Shown here in pieces: positions 10,782 through 21,272 of a DNA stretch of 64,000 bases. Numbering within the stretch: the stretch's first letter is position 1; each line of letters opens with the position of its first letter. Both the position numbers and the translations under genes were made by a program. The stretch is from contig OW203766.1 of assembly GCA_934045905.1 (NCBI GenBank), positions 16,300,309 to 16,364,308 on the forward strand. The letters run 5' to 3'. Origin of the DNA: Leuctra nigra. Its lineage: Eukaryota > Arthropoda > Insecta > Plecoptera > Leuctridae. Below the pieces are notes generated by a model, which was not told the DNA's origin, did no database searches, and was given only the letters and a program-made list of their open reading frames with translations.

Positions 10782-11161
10782 GCGAGAATTTTTCTGGCAA
10801 AGACTTCGTATATGGGAGAAAAAATTATTTTTATACAATTCAATTTTTTAAATTTTTGAAGTGAAATAAATGGTTGCTCCAACTAGATTATGTTTCAAAA
10901 TGTCATTCACGATTATTCTGAGATGAAATTGGGGTCGTGAAAACTCTCTAGAGTAAATTTTTTTAGTTTTTTATACTTGAAATAGGGCATATTTACTATT
11001 AATATATCCTTCATTTAACTGATGTAATAGGTGTCAGAACACAGTATGTATACTACACTTCGAAATCAGAGTTCAATTTGTATAAATAAATAAGTTATTA
11101 GAGTTTTTGTCACAGTCAATTTACGTCCCATTTACGAAGTCTTTGCCAGAAAAATTCTCGC
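10782..11161. mobile_element. MITE 2, 380 bp, 34 bp TIRs, 9 bp TSD
   Basis: The element starts GCGAGAATTTTTCTGGC and ends with its inverted copy (33 of 34 bases pair). It is flanked by GCCCGGGAT at 10773-10781 and 11162-11170, a 9 bp target duplication. Its length and its outer 9 and inner 11 TIR bases match MITE 1 (703-1083), but the middle 14 TIR bases and the interior differ. No ORF is present. It lies in the tomosyn intron. Confidence 0.9.
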
Positions 11162-11170
11162 GCCCGGGAT

Positions 11171-12377
11171 CTCAATAATTTGGGCAATAGTTGAGCGAGC
11201 GAAGCGAGCGACTCCATTTGGCTCTTTTAGCACGGACCTCTGTTTTTTTTTTTGTTTTTTTTTTTGTTTTTGTTTTTGTATGCTAAAGGAAGCAATAGAA
11301 GTCGCACCGTTTCACCGATCGACCTGAAATTTTGCACACATGTAAAGACAACCTTCTCTGTTTGCAGACCCAATTTTTTTTTGAAATCCATCCATTGGTT
11401 CATTGTTAAAATAAGTATCTCCTGATAGCCTAAAAAATGAAAATGGTCTTCGAGAAATGTGATCAAACTCATATTTAGCATGGTCAGTAAGACCAACAAT
11501 GTCACTTATTTTACAAATTTTCAGCCGAATCTGTCAAGAAAGTATGCACTTATTGACATTTTTAATAGCTGTCAGAAATGAAACATTGAAAATGAATGTC
11601 TTTCCAATGCAACTGAATCTGATTTGCTTTAGGTACAAGAGTGTTTTGATGGTATGTACACTTTTTTAGTGAAAAGCAGATATTTTTATGTTTATTGAGT
11701 TGATCAAATTTGAATAATTCAATTTGGATCATAGTTTCCAACAAATCATTTCGAGTTTTTAAGGACCTTGATTGTCTTTTCGTCAATTCGTAGTTCTGAT
11801 GGCCGTGCCTCCCGTGTTTCTACTTGGCTGATTTTGCATCCAGGAGGGATTAGAAACATAAGCTCACATTTCAATAATATCATTGAGTGGCGTTTGTTCT
11901 CTTCTAGCGTTCACACGTCATTCCAAATCTCTACTGCATTTTGCTTCTTTTCGTTGATAATTTTGGCAATTTGGTGTACTTTGTGAAGGTATTAGTAAAA
12001 TTGAATCGCTTTTAAAGCATAGATATTAGGTATCTACAGTTTTTGTCCAGGGGATTGATTATTTCAAATTATTTTCTTCTTGGAAACGTTGGATTCATTC
12101 CGTTTCTAAACTAGGTAGTTACTATTTTACCTGATCCGTTTTTTTGTGTGGAACTTTGATTCCTTTCGCTTATTAGTTGAAAGGTGTTTACTTTATTTTC
12201 ATATTTGCGAAGTTTTGTTCAAGATTCATTTCGTAACATTACGACATTGAATACATTACGTCTTTGAGCACACATTTCGTGCATTTCAAACATTGATCAC
12301 ACAAATATTATTGTACTTTAATTAGGTAGGTACTCTACTTCTTACTTTTTCATTACCTATCTTATCCCTATTTAAAC
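11171..12377. other. Intronic AT-rich stretch, possible Helitron left part
   Basis: It opens with GAGCGAGCGAAGCGAGCGAC, then a T-rich run (11249-11279). Part of this opening wording recurs at 31038-31080. A 92-codon minus-strand frame has no domain. Because an ORF resembling a Helitron amino terminus follows, this may be the leader of that element, but no terminus is proved. Confidence 0.35.
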
Positions 12378-12608
12378 ATGCCGAAAAATGGAAAGACTTC
12401 TGCTAGAATGAAAGCCATAAAGGCGAAAAAGCGTCTGCGTGAAATTGAAGATCAAGAAACTGACGAAGCTAAATCTAAAAGGTTGAAACAAAATGTCGTT
12501 AATAATAAAGCATCAAGGAGCAAAGAGACCCCCGACCAGACTGCTGCAAGGAGATACTCAAACAATCAACGCAATACCCGCTCTCGTGCAGCGGGTATTG
12601 CCGATTGA
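12378..12608 (+). CDS. Short basic ORF resembling the start of a Helitron-type protein
   Basis: The 76-codon frame begins with ATG, is very rich in Lys/Arg, and ends with a stretch containing ETPDQTAARRYSNNQRNTRS and RAAG. Runs of the type ETPEQ.AARR..N..R...RAA are common at the amino ends of Helitron Rep/helicase ORFs in animals. The frame stops at 12606-12608 and no Rep or helicase motif follows, so this is at most a truncated remnant. The match is to a low-complexity pattern and is therefore weak. It lies in the tomosyn intron on the opposite strand. Confidence 0.35.
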   Translation: MPKNGKTSARMKAIKAKKRLREIEDQETDEAKSKRLKQNVVNNKASRSKETPDQTAARRYSNNQRNTRSRAAGIAD

Positions 12609-13271
12609 CCGACCAACTAAAAACTTCGCATGGTAATTGGTAGCCACATTTAAGGTATTTTTGCCAATTTTCAGTCTAATTTGTAGTTATTTTCAAAAGT
12701 TTATCATATCATATGAGTGGTCCCAGGTATATTGTTTGAAGAATATCATGTGATTTTTGAAACTTAACAATGAACCGTTCAATCAAAGGTTTAATCGATC
12801 AACTTAAAACTTAGCAAGGTTATTGGGACCAATATTTTTGGAAATTTTGGAGATATTTATACAAGTCTGTGACGAAATTCAAGAATTATTGGCTTTTAAT
12901 GACATTTTCGATAGACATAATTTCGGTTCGAGGTGTTGCGTGTATCCGTGCTCGCTCATCAACGCGTTACTCAGAGCGTTTTCCTAGTTATTATGTTCAT
13001 GAAACAAAAAAGCTCTAATAATATCTTTTGGGTTTAATTTTAGAATATTGGTTCATCAATAGGGGCATTCATTGTCTTCGAGTGAAGTGAAGTTTTAACG
13101 TCTTAAAAATGATAAAAAATATGTTTGGATTTACGAATGTAGCAAAAACATTTCCTTGAAATATTCAGAACCTCAAACTCCAGCTTGTGAAATAGCTGAA
13201 ATGTCGAGTTATTGGACATTTGCTATTTATTTCGGCCTTCTAAATGTCACCGTTTATCCGCAATGTCTTAC
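12609..13271. other. Intron sequence
   Basis: AT-rich. It contains one copy of a dispersed element at 12921-12987 (see that entry); nothing else is recognised. Confidence 0.4.
12921..12987 (+). repeat. Dispersed CTCGCTCATCAACGCG element, copy 1
   Basis: The core GTGCTCGCTCATCAACGCG followed by AGCGTTTTCCTAGT is shared with 51211-51284 (minus strand), and shorter parts with 37532-37570 (plus) and 27753-27795 (minus). One frame reads similarly in the copies (VSVLAHQR or VSVLAYQR), so it could be an old coding fragment of a mobile element. No family is identified. Confidence 0.6.
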
Positions 13272-13454
13272 TTTTCTCGCTGGAACTTGAGACTGTGGAC
13301 CACCTCGGGCCGCTTCTGCCTGAAGTTCCAGAGATAGAGGCTGGAGTCTGCGGTGACGGTGATGAGCGCGCCCTCGTTCAGCAGGAACTGAATCTGCAGG
13401 ACGGCGGAGTCGCCGTCGTGACGCACGTGCGAGTCGACGCCGGGACGTCCGAGA
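13272..13454 (-). CDS. Tomosyn exon (WD40 propeller), 183 bp
   Basis: This exon encodes LGRPGVDSHVRHDGDSAVLQ, then IQFLLNEGALITVTADSSLY and LWNFRQKRPEVVHSLKFQRE. It is the second/third blade of the tomosyn (STXBP5) amino-terminal WD40 propeller; GRPGV, QFL.NEGAL, LWN.RQKRP and HSLKF are hallmark wording of the family. The acceptor is CTGTAG|T and the donor GAAAA|GTAAGA. Phase is 1 base, 60 codons, 2 bases, which joins in frame to 9063-9197 (AA + G gives Lys). The exon supplying the preceding residues lies at higher coordinates and was not found in the window. Identification is strong; function follows from the family. Confidence 0.92.
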
Positions 13455-13679
13455 CTACAGCTGAGTTAAGGACTACACTCGACATTCCTCACAGGTTCCA
13501 ACATCATCCACCGGGCAACATTAGCGCTACCAGCGGAGCGATTCGTTGGGATTATTCTTTTACACCCTCATATTTAAATCAAAACTGTTTTCGCATTTAC
13601 ACCACATGCAACACGAATATATTTAAGATTTAAGCTCAATACGGTGTAGAGAGCGTCAAGCCGTATAATTCATTCTCAT

Positions 13680-14055
13680 TTAGGGACAGTTTTTCAATGC
13701 TCTGCTAAATTTTGAACAGTTGATTAGGACAATATTGCCATGGCAACAACCAATGACATTCCTTAAATGACCACTTAAACTTAAGCAAATACTTAACTAC
13801 TTGTATTAAGGCCAGTTTTTCAACACTCTGCTAACTTTTAAAGTGTTGATTAGGACTGGATTGTCATGGCAACAATCATAATGGCATTCCTAGAATGACT
13901 ACTAACTAACTGTTAAGAGCTAATTGAGACTTTAACAGGTATTGAAAGACAGGGCCTAATGCCAGTTTTTCAATAATAACACGCTAAATTTTAAACAGTT
14001 GATTTGGATTATATTGCTATGGCAACAACCAATGACATTCCTTGAATGAAAGCCA
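13680..14055. repeat. Three head-to-tail copies of a palindromic MITE family
   Basis: Copies at about 13680-13805, 13806-13961 and 13960-14055 each start near (TTA)..CCAGTTTTTCAA..CTCTGCTAA and carry CATGGCAACAACCAATGACATTCC or a variant. The middle copy keeps both ends, with right end ACAGGTATTGAAAGACAGGG CCTAA. The flanking copies lack one end. Related copies are at 15219-15358, 62307-62400 and 63510-63646. Confidence 0.8.
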
Positions 14056-15218
14056 CCCTAAAATATTTATACATCAGTGTACAAAAAATGTACTTTTTGT
14101 AGTTCTTGTACTTTTTGTACTTTTTTGTTGTAGTTTTTCTAGATTCATTACAAGGGTTGTGATGGCTATCAATGTAACTTCGACACTATTGATACCATCC
14201 GCGCATTAATTATATCGTCGACACAAAGCACGAAACTACTCCGGCTGGATATCCCAACAGGTTGAAATCGTAGAAATGAGTTTCTCCGCGTCTGGCAACA
14301 TGTCTGCCGCCTCAAAGTTGAGTTTGCTCGAGCAATGTTATTCACATGAGGTGTGACACGCGCGAAGTTTCTTGACGTTGACATGTGGAAACTCGAAGTT
14401 ACACGTCGAAGTTTCTACTCCCAAGGTCGCTATAATCCAGCTTTCATTATTCAAAGCACAGCTCGAGGCAAGTTCCTCCCAAGAAGCCCAGCATTAAAAT
14501 TCATAATCAGCTAACTAATTTACAGCCTAGTTAATTGGAAATACGTAGAAAACGTAAAAACTTGTTAAAAGATTAAAGAGTGTTGCGTCATGGTGAAGAA
14601 GGTCGAGATGGTTTCAAACAAGCTGAGTCTAATTGTAACCAAATCCTAGATCAATTTAACTCGACCTCGCCGAGTAGGGAATTATCTTATTGTAATATTA
14701 TTTATGTAAATCCTGAGAAGGAAGATTCGGTATGAGATCCTCCCTAGATTACTGGATGGCCTTAATTTGCGTTTTAATTAAGTGTGTCTCAATCGCGAGC
14801 GTATTCGACGTTTTGTTGGAAAAACTCTGCAGAGATGAATTTACCGAGACAGAAATGTCGCGACGTTGGTCGCACGTTGCAAATTTGCAAGCAAATTTTT
14901 TTTTTATTATGTAACTTGTACTCGGCTGTCTAAAGCAGTTCTACTTATGCTTTGATGATGTATGTGTTTAATTTTGAATTTCATCATTTGTACATATGTC
15001 TGAAGAGAATATTTATTGGCATTGCCACCTTACTCAATAATTATTATATTCTGCATGAAATCCAGGATGTGCATATAATTTATAGTATTGAGAAGTTGCA
15101 TAAAAAGAAACATTCTCGCCGATTGCCTCGCTGTTTAGACACACTATAAATAATGTATACAACTTTATACAAAGAAACTTATACACCTTAATTTGTCAAG
15201 GTAATTAACTTCATTTCA
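14056..15218. other. Non-coding stretch
   Basis: AT-rich with short open frames only; nothing recognised. Codon use and hydrophobic low-complexity wording give no support for an exon. Confidence 0.4.
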
Positions 15219-15358
15219 TTAAGGCCCGGTCTTTCAATACTCTGCTAAAGTCTCAGTTAGTTAGTGGTCATTCTAGGAATGTCATTGGTTGTTGCCATGA
15301 CAATACAGTCCTAATCAACAGTTTAAAAGTTAACAGAGTAGTGAAAGGCTGGCCCTAA
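15219..15358. mobile_element. Palindromic MITE, complete copy, 140 bp
   Basis: Left end TTAAGGCCCGGTCTTTCAAT and right end TGAAAGGCTGGCCCTAA are inverted repeats that continue into CTCTGCTAAA / TTAACAGAG. The centre contains GTCATTGGTTGTTGCCATG. Same family as 13680-14055 but opposite orientation of the CCAAT/GCCATGGC core. The TTA/TAA at the edges is consistent with a 3 bp Harbinger-like target duplication. Confidence 0.8.
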
Positions 15359-16940
15359 AAGAGATAACATAAGCCACAGTCATAGAGACATCATAGAAAT
15401 AATGTATTAATGTGACTAAAAGTTCACTGTACGTTGAGTACACGACCACCATACAGGAGCAGGTTGTAACCCATGTCTGCCCCGGGGACTTCCCCCCCCC
15501 CCCCCCCATCGCCCACATTGAACCTAGTCAAAGACGAATATGATTTCAACTATTTCCCGGCTCATTACTGACGTGGATCGACACAAAAGACATTCTCCGA
15601 ATATTCCGCCCGTCATCGTCGACGGAGTGCGCGTCAAAGTGGAAAATACACGTCGACGACGCCGCGGGGCATTATAACGACGCCGACGCCGCGTGTTCGA
15701 CGTCACACACGACGTCGTCGTCATCAACAGTTATTTACACATTCAAATCACGTCGAGTTATTAAATTAATAACGAACGCGTTCCACTACGTTTTCAGATG
15801 AGCAGAGTAGAATTATTTTATGTATAACAAACTTTATAAGTTAATTATATTTTAATTGGTGGCGCGAGTATAAAAGTTTGGATGAGAATCTCAAATATAT
15901 AAAGGTACTCTCGCATACCAGAAACTTTCCACAACCTAGGTAATTAATTTGCGTGTTATTGAGTGGTTTGGCCACGACTTTGCTCTCAAAGCTCCAAAGT
16001 TGTACGGGAAAAGCTACCGTTTAAATATAATCAGAGTCAATCCATACGACCAGAAAGTCAATATTTGTAAAACGCTTCCAACATGTTCACTGGAAAAATA
16101 ATGACAACAGAGCTTTTAAAAGTGTGCAAGAATGTAACATTTTGAAAGAGACTGTACTGAATGAGATATTTCAGTCCACACGACGATTGATATTGAAAAT
16201 GTGCTCACAAAATCAATGCGCTTTCAATGTTTTCAATTTGCGACGAGAGAAATAAGTCGCAAAGATAACAAACTGTTCCACCTGATCGGCATGCGGTCCT
16301 GAGGATAGAGGAGGAGGATCTCAACACAAAGCAGAGATAGAAGGAGAAGATGTCGGCACAAAGCAGACAGAGAGACAGAGAAGGAGCAATCAGGATGATT
16401 TTGTTCAGCTCCGTTCCGCTGTCCCGAGCAGCAAGATCGCATCAGGACGCTGATTGGATAAGAATCTACCAATCATTCATCGGCTCAGTGGTCGCATATA
16501 AAACCTGAGCATGCATCGATTAAGACGACTGCCAGATTGCAAGAACATTTTAGTTTGTTGAAAACACAATTGCTACGCCTCAGACATTGTCAAATCCTTT
16601 CTGTAACAAGTATAAAACGCATCTTGAAGCCACTTGCAGAATTAAACTAATCATCGAACAAAGTATGTAGGGACGAAAAAGTAACAAACTCAATAACAGA
16701 TCTCAGGTTACTACAGTTATTACCTAGATTATTACGGCTGAAATTGAATGAATGAACTGATGGAACTAGAGATCCATAATGGAGCAAACATGTTTTGTGT
16801 ACTGTAAAAGTTGTACAGTTCAGCAGTGTTTCTAGTGGAGTGTAATACTTGGCCGTGTGAGGCGACCGCACCACCAATGTGCTCACTGTTACAGACAACA
16901 ATTAGTTCACATTATTTATTTATTGCATGGATTTATTAAG
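15359..16940. other. Non-coding stretch with C16 run and CpG-dense patch
   Basis: A run of 16 C lies at 15492-15507. A CpG-dense patch at 15560-15735 repeats GTCGACGACGCCGCG, ACGACGCCGACGCCGCG and GACGTCGTCGTC. A TATAAAA sequence at 16497 with nearby CCAAT-type boxes (GATTGG, CCAATC at 16451-16473) could be a promoter, but no gene start is seen downstream. AATAAA motifs on the minus strand near 16915-16940 could serve the candidate exon at 17017-17289. Confidence 0.4.
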
Positions 16941-17016
16941 TACGAAGGTGACATAATATAAAGAAAATTACATGTAATAATTTAAAGATAATATTGCACA
17001 ATACAATTATTGCAAT

Positions 17017-17289
17017 CTACGAATTTACAAATGCACGTCTAGTTTCTTCAGCCACTCGATTGCATCTGGAGTCACGCAGATGAAGTCTGTCAGATTCCCA
17101 GAGTATTAACTTAGTGGACACTCGTGGACAAAGTGTCGGATCGTCTGGAGGCAGCTCCACAATCGCAACCAGGTGATTCATGGTATTGGAGACTGCTCTT
17201 TGCTTGGTTGATACTTTCAATGTTAACTGACAGATGCGGACAGAAGGTCCTAGATTTCTAGTCGTCTTCTGATTTCCTTGAATATTCAT
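17017..17289 (-). other. Candidate terminal exon, unassigned
   Basis: A 90-codon minus-strand frame contains LPPDDPTLCPRVSTKLILWE and SDRLHLRDSRCNRVAEETRR, which look coding-like, and ends at 17017. Minus-strand AATAAA motifs follow within about 100 bases. No clear acceptor or family is recognised. It may be a last exon, a degraded copy of something, or chance. Confidence 0.25.
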
Positions 17290-17603
17290 GTTACCTACTT
17301 TTAATTGTTCTTCGTACTTGAGGTCAAGAGATCAAATGATTGTTTGGCTTCCAGTTACGATAGATCATTCAGCGATACCCGTGTGCAAAAATTTAGTCGA
17401 TCTATCATTACACTTTTAGACCTTGATATTCTTCAAGAATGCTCTGCTCTTTCAAAATAATGCAATTGTTCTTTTAAAATATTTTCCCGGATGATTGACA
17501 CATATTTTATTTTACATAAGTTTAACATCAGAGCACGTTATTGAGAAGTATCCAGGGATTCCAGCTTCACTATCCTAACAATCGATTGAAGTACGAAATA
17601 ATT

Positions 17604-18233
17604 ATGCCGCCAAAAGGACTCGTCTCCCCGATGCCTGTCCAGAGTCTTCAAGACCTGAGTCTTGCTTCGTCAAGACAACTAATCAACGGGTACATCAGGA
17701 AGATAGAGGCTCACTTCCTGCTGACGAAAACCCAAGACGCAGTGTTGAGCCATGATTGTAGACGAGCAACGAACACGCTGCAGGAGTTCTTGAAGTCTTA
17801 CATTCCACCGCTGCACTGGGAGACTGTGTTTCACCCCTTAATATCATATCAATGTCTTGATCCGAGTGAAGGTCCGTTCAAAGATATTCGGATGCTGTAT
17901 GCAGTTTATCTCTTCGATAATGTTTACATAAGGCATTTCACGATGCCTTATAACCTAGAATGTGGCGATGCGAAAGACCGCCACGGAAGCGAATTAATAT
18001 TCTGGCTGCAGTCAATTCCGATGATGAAGCATCTGACGGAAGCTGACTTATGTGGAGTTCAAAGCGAGGATTTGATCCGAGTGGCCGCTGAGAACTGGAC
18101 CAACCTGCAACGTCTGACTTTACCGAGTGTGTCATGTGAGACAGTGGAGTTCTTGATTGAGAACTGCAGGAAGCTCAGGATCTTGTACAGCCATGGCTTA
18201 CTCAACTGTAGCCGCGAAGACGCTAAGACATTA
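17604..18233 (+). CDS. LRR-like gene 1, exon 1 (210 codons)
   Basis: The product begins MPPKGLVSPMPVQSLQDLSL. Residues 10-80 are helical and resemble the small amino-terminal adaptor region (SLQDLSLAS...LQEFLKSYIPP) often found in front of leucine-rich repeats in insect proteins of unknown function. The second half has LRR-type wording (MMKHLTEADL, NLQRLTLPSVS, CRKLRILYSHGL). The donor is ACATTA|GTAAGT and exon 1 ends in phase 0, joining to 18952. An in-frame TTG extension upstream to 17541 is possible but has no ATG. An earlier 5' non-coding exon cannot be excluded. Function unknown; the fold is inferred from pattern. Confidence 0.8.
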
Positions 18234-18468
18234 GTAAGTTTTGCGACTCATTATTGGGATCCGATGGCTTTTAATTTCACATTTCCTCAAACAATATCAG
18301 TTGTTACAATATATTTTCTCTAAATTGAGTCTTTATTTAAATATCAAAAGGATATTTAAAATATAAATGAGGTTGTCGAATTTCCTTAATTATAATTAAA
18401 ATTACCTAGGCAACAATATATGGACATAAAGTTAAATTGGTCGAAATGATGGATTCAGTTCAAAGTAA

Positions 18469-18589
18469 TGGCGTTTTCCACTGGCTGCACTGGGGCTGCA
18501 CTGAAATGACGTCAACATACAAAACTCAATGCAAATTTCAAACGGAGTGCAGCACCAGTGAAGTCCAGTGCGGCCAGTGGAAAACGCCT
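18469..18589. mobile_element. MITE, 121 bp, TAA target duplication
   Basis: The ends are TGGCGTTTTCCACTGG and CCAGTGGAAAACGCCT, near-perfect inverted repeats with further pairing inside (GCTGCACTGGGGC / GCACCAGTGAAG). TAA flanks both sides (18466-18468, 18590-18592). The matching position in the paralogous intron (near 21596-21602, ACTAAGTAACG) is empty. A 3 bp TAA duplication suggests a PIF/Harbinger-type non-autonomous element. Confidence 0.85.
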
Positions 18590-18809
18590 TAAGTAACGAC
18601 TCGGGCTATATTTGTTTGTAAAAGATTCATTACTATCCTGATTGATGAATGATTACATATTGATTTCTTTGCAAATGATCGGTTCTGTCTCCAGAGTGAA
18701 TCGATGGCTTCAAGTTGCAATAAATATCAGAATAATTGGAATATTAAAAATCCTACTGGCTATAGTGTAATGCTTTTAATTGGCTTACATATGATTTCTG
18801 CATTAAGTA

Positions 18810-18898
18810 CAGTGAGATTCAGAAGAAAGCGGTCGTAGTGCCCCTGTGCCAGGCAGTGTGGCAGGGGCACTCCGACCGCTTTCTTCTGAATCTCACTG
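18810..18898. mobile_element. Hairpin MITE, 89 bp, TA target duplication
   Basis: The arms CAGTGAGATTCAGAAGAAAG... and the inverted copy pair over about 40 bases with a loop near GGCAGTG and one or two bulges. TA flanks both ends (18808-18809, 18899-18900), as expected for a Tc1/mariner-type insertion. It is absent from the paralogous intron. If transcribed with the gene it would form a stem resembling a microRNA precursor. Confidence 0.85.
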
Positions 18899-18951
18899 TA
18901 CATCTACATCCTACATCTAGTTATTCTAACTCCGACATGACACTCTTGCAG

Positions 18952-19665
18952 ATAGAACACGCGTTAGAGCAGCTGGAGGACCTCGTCTACATCGACTTCA
19001 ACTGCGAAGCGTCTCTGGACACATCCCAGATCAACCGTCAACTCAAGCTGAAGAAGATGACCTTGCATCCGACTTATCTCGAAGACATCGCCGGCGTTTT
19101 CAATCAGTGTCCCGATCTTCAGGATCTCTCCATCCGACTTACTGGACCACACAATGAAGTCAGTACAAGAAGCAGCGGGATCTTCGAGTTGCTCGCAACA
19201 AGCCAAGTCAAACTGTCCAGACTATGTCTCAACAACGTTCACATCGAGTCAGAAGCGTTTGCTCAGTTCCTCAACGATAAGGGTGTGCATCTAATTCACC
19301 TGGAGATAAACTCATGTCAAATGAATGCAACTGTGACATGTTTGTTGGAACTGCTCTCGAAGTGTAAACATCTACGTTCACTCGACGTGGGTGACGTGTA
19401 CGGGTTGACTCAAGGTAGAACACCCCCTCCGCCGCTGTACACCAACATCTCTCTGCCGGCGCTGACTCATCTGTCAGTAACTATCAAACGCACTGGAGAT
19501 CCCGTACTTATGTATCTGGCTAAATACCTAAGGAACATCGTTACTTTGGAGGAGTTGTCAATGTATTGGCAAGCCTACGGCGTGTGTAATATGTACCGTG
19601 GTTCTAATTTGCAAATGGACTTTAATGTATATAATTTTGGTTCTGATTTCCTGGAAATGTTATAA
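18952..19665 (+). CDS. LRR-like gene 1, exon 2 (237 codons)
   Basis: The exon follows acceptor CTCTTGCAG and opens IEHALEQLEDLVYIDFNCEA. It contains repeated LRR-type segments: CPDLQDLSIRL, VKLSRLCLNNVHI, VHLIHLEINSCQM, CKHLRSLDVGDV, LPALTHLSVTI and VTLEELSMYW, spaced roughly 25-45 residues. Together with exon 1 the protein is about 447 residues with no signal peptide or membrane segment, so probably cytosolic. Compared with gene 2 it lacks a stretch of about 35 codons before the end (gene 2 positions near 22488-22590), giving a shorter, different tail. The first 250 bases are nearly identical to gene 2, unlike the rest. Confidence 0.8.
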   Translation: MEHALEQLEDLVYIDFNCEASLDTSQINRQLKLKKMTLHPTYLEDIAGVFNQCPDLQDLSIRLTGPHNEVSTRSSGIFELLATSQVKLSRLCLNNVHIESEAFAQFLNDKGVHLIHLEINSCQMNATVTCLLELLSKCKHLRSLDVGDVYGLTQGRTPPPPLYTNISLPALTHLSVTIKRTGDPVLMYLAKYLRNIVTLEELSMYWQAYGVCNMYRGSNLQMDFNVYNFGSDFLEML

Positions 19666-20640
19666 TTAAATGGATACATTCTTACCTCAAGATGCATGCA
19701 TGACTTCATTTCTAAATTTTTACTATATTTCGAACGGTTCTCTCACTCTTATACGACAACATTGACTGAAGTGAAGCCTAAAGAGAAGGAAGGATCGTCC
19801 AATGATGGTTGCCCTTGAATTTAGATACTTTAAAAAGATACATTGATTCTCTCTCAAACCCCGATATAAGATCAATTTACTATCAATCAACAGAAAAATG
19901 TTGCTAAAGTATCAGTCTTTACCTAATAATATTACCTGCTTTATTGTATATGTGCAATTGTAGGTGTAATTGCTTGGTTTTATGAAGCAAGAAGATTACA
20001 TAATAATTACGGCTAGGAAGTTTAGGACCAACGAAACATCCAAAAAGGCAGGCAAAAAGTACCTTAAAACTATTAAAAAACGACAACAAAATCCCGAAAT
20101 AGGACCAATTAAATTTTATGGTATGCAATATTCGTCAACATATTATTCGATTTATCGGTTTAGGAGTTGGACTTGGAGTAATATATTAAAATTAATTTAA
20201 ATTATTGTATGAATGTGCCGTGCCAATTTATTAGGTGTCAATTGTTGATGGCCATTAAATGGTGGATGAAAATTTTATGAATTGTGATCTAGACCAAAAT
20301 TCATAAAATTCTTGTTACTAGCAACAAACATTTCATATAATTTTCCACAATCATTTAAAAAAAGGACAAATGACCTAAAAATAGCCAGAAGAGAACTGAA
20401 TTCATAAAAATGGAGAAAAAGGCATTTTCAGGCAAAATGAAACACATATTTTTGAAATCAAGAACACATGAAACATAATATATCACTTTTAGACGTGTCT
20501 GAACAAAAAACTCAAAAAGGATATGTCATAAAACCTAGCCCTAATAATAATCATCAGAGCACATTATTGAAATTCGACGATTGAGGTATCCACGGATTCC
20601 AGCTTCACTCACTATCCCAACAATTGATTGTAGTTCGAAA
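19666..20640. other. Spacer between the two LRR-like genes
   Basis: The 3' flank shares blocks with the 3' flank of gene 2 (ACATTCTTACCTCAAGAT; GTGAAGCCTAAAG..AA; GATATAAGATC), showing that the duplicated unit extends at least to about 19880. The rest is AT-rich with no gene recognised. Confidence 0.6.
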
Positions 20641-20672
20641 TAATTCTGCCGCCAAAAGGACTCGTCTCCCCG

Positions 20673-21272
20673 ATGCCTGTCCAGAGTCTTCAAGACCTGA
20701 GTCTTGCTTCGTCAAGACAACTAATCAACGGGTACATCAGGAAGATCGAGGCTCACTTCCTGCTGACGGAAACCCAAGACGCAGTGTTGAGCCATGAATG
20801 CAGACGAGCAACGAACACGCTGCAGGAGTTCTTGAAGTCTTACATTCCACCGCTGCACTGGGAGACTGTGTTTCACCCCTTAATATCATATCAATGTCTT
20901 GATCCGAGAAAAGATGATCAGTACAAAGACATTCAGATGCTGTATGCAGTTTATCTCTTCGATAATGTGTACATAAGGCATTTCACGTTTCCTCGTAAGC
21001 TTCAAGGTGAAGTTGCGGAAGACCGCTACGGAAGCCAATTAATATTCTGGCTCCAGTCAATTCCGATGATGAAGCATCTGAAGGAAGCTGACTTGAGCGC
21101 AGTTAAAAGCGAGGAAATAATCCGAGTGGTCGCTGAGAATTGCACCAACCTGCAACGTCTGACTTTACCGCGTGTGTCTTGTGAGACCGTAGCGTTCGTG
21201 ATTGAGAACTGCAGGAAGCTCAGGATTTTTGAAGGACGCCTCAAATGTAGCCGCGAAGACGCTAAGAGAGTG
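20673..21272 (+). CDS. LRR-like gene 2, exon 1 (200 codons)
   Basis: This is the tandem paralogue of 17604-18233, offset by 3042 bp. The start used by gene 1 (ATGCCGCC) is CTGCCGCC here (20646-20648), so translation most likely begins at the next Met (MPVQSLQDLSLASSRQ), nine residues later. The frame is otherwise open. Differences from gene 1 cluster (for example RKDDQYKDIQ, EIIRVVAENCTNLQ), while the first ~190 bases are nearly identical. The donor is AGAGTG|GTGAGG, phase 0. Function unknown. Confidence 0.78.

Larger units (their letters stand above)
18234..18951 (+). other. Intron of LRR-like gene 1 carrying two MITEs
   Basis: The 718 bp intron starts GTAAGT and ends CTCTTGCAG. It matches the 594 bp intron of gene 2 (21273-21866) in blocks, with two insertions (18469-18589 and 18810-18898) missing from gene 2. 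A frame starting at GTG 18838 runs out of the second MITE into exon 2; this is an artefact. Confidence 0.8.

Noticed and set aside
9030..10882. Many overlapping minus-strand open frames (64-177 residues) repeating SGLRVLCALRITCIQS and similar
   Set aside because: They are read-through of the 68 bp satellite in all frames; only the first copy belongs to a real exon.
18838..18951. Amino-terminal extension of LRR-like gene 1 exon 2 (PLCQAVWQGHSD...)
   Set aside because: It starts at GTG inside a MITE and crosses the splice acceptor; gene 2 lacks it.
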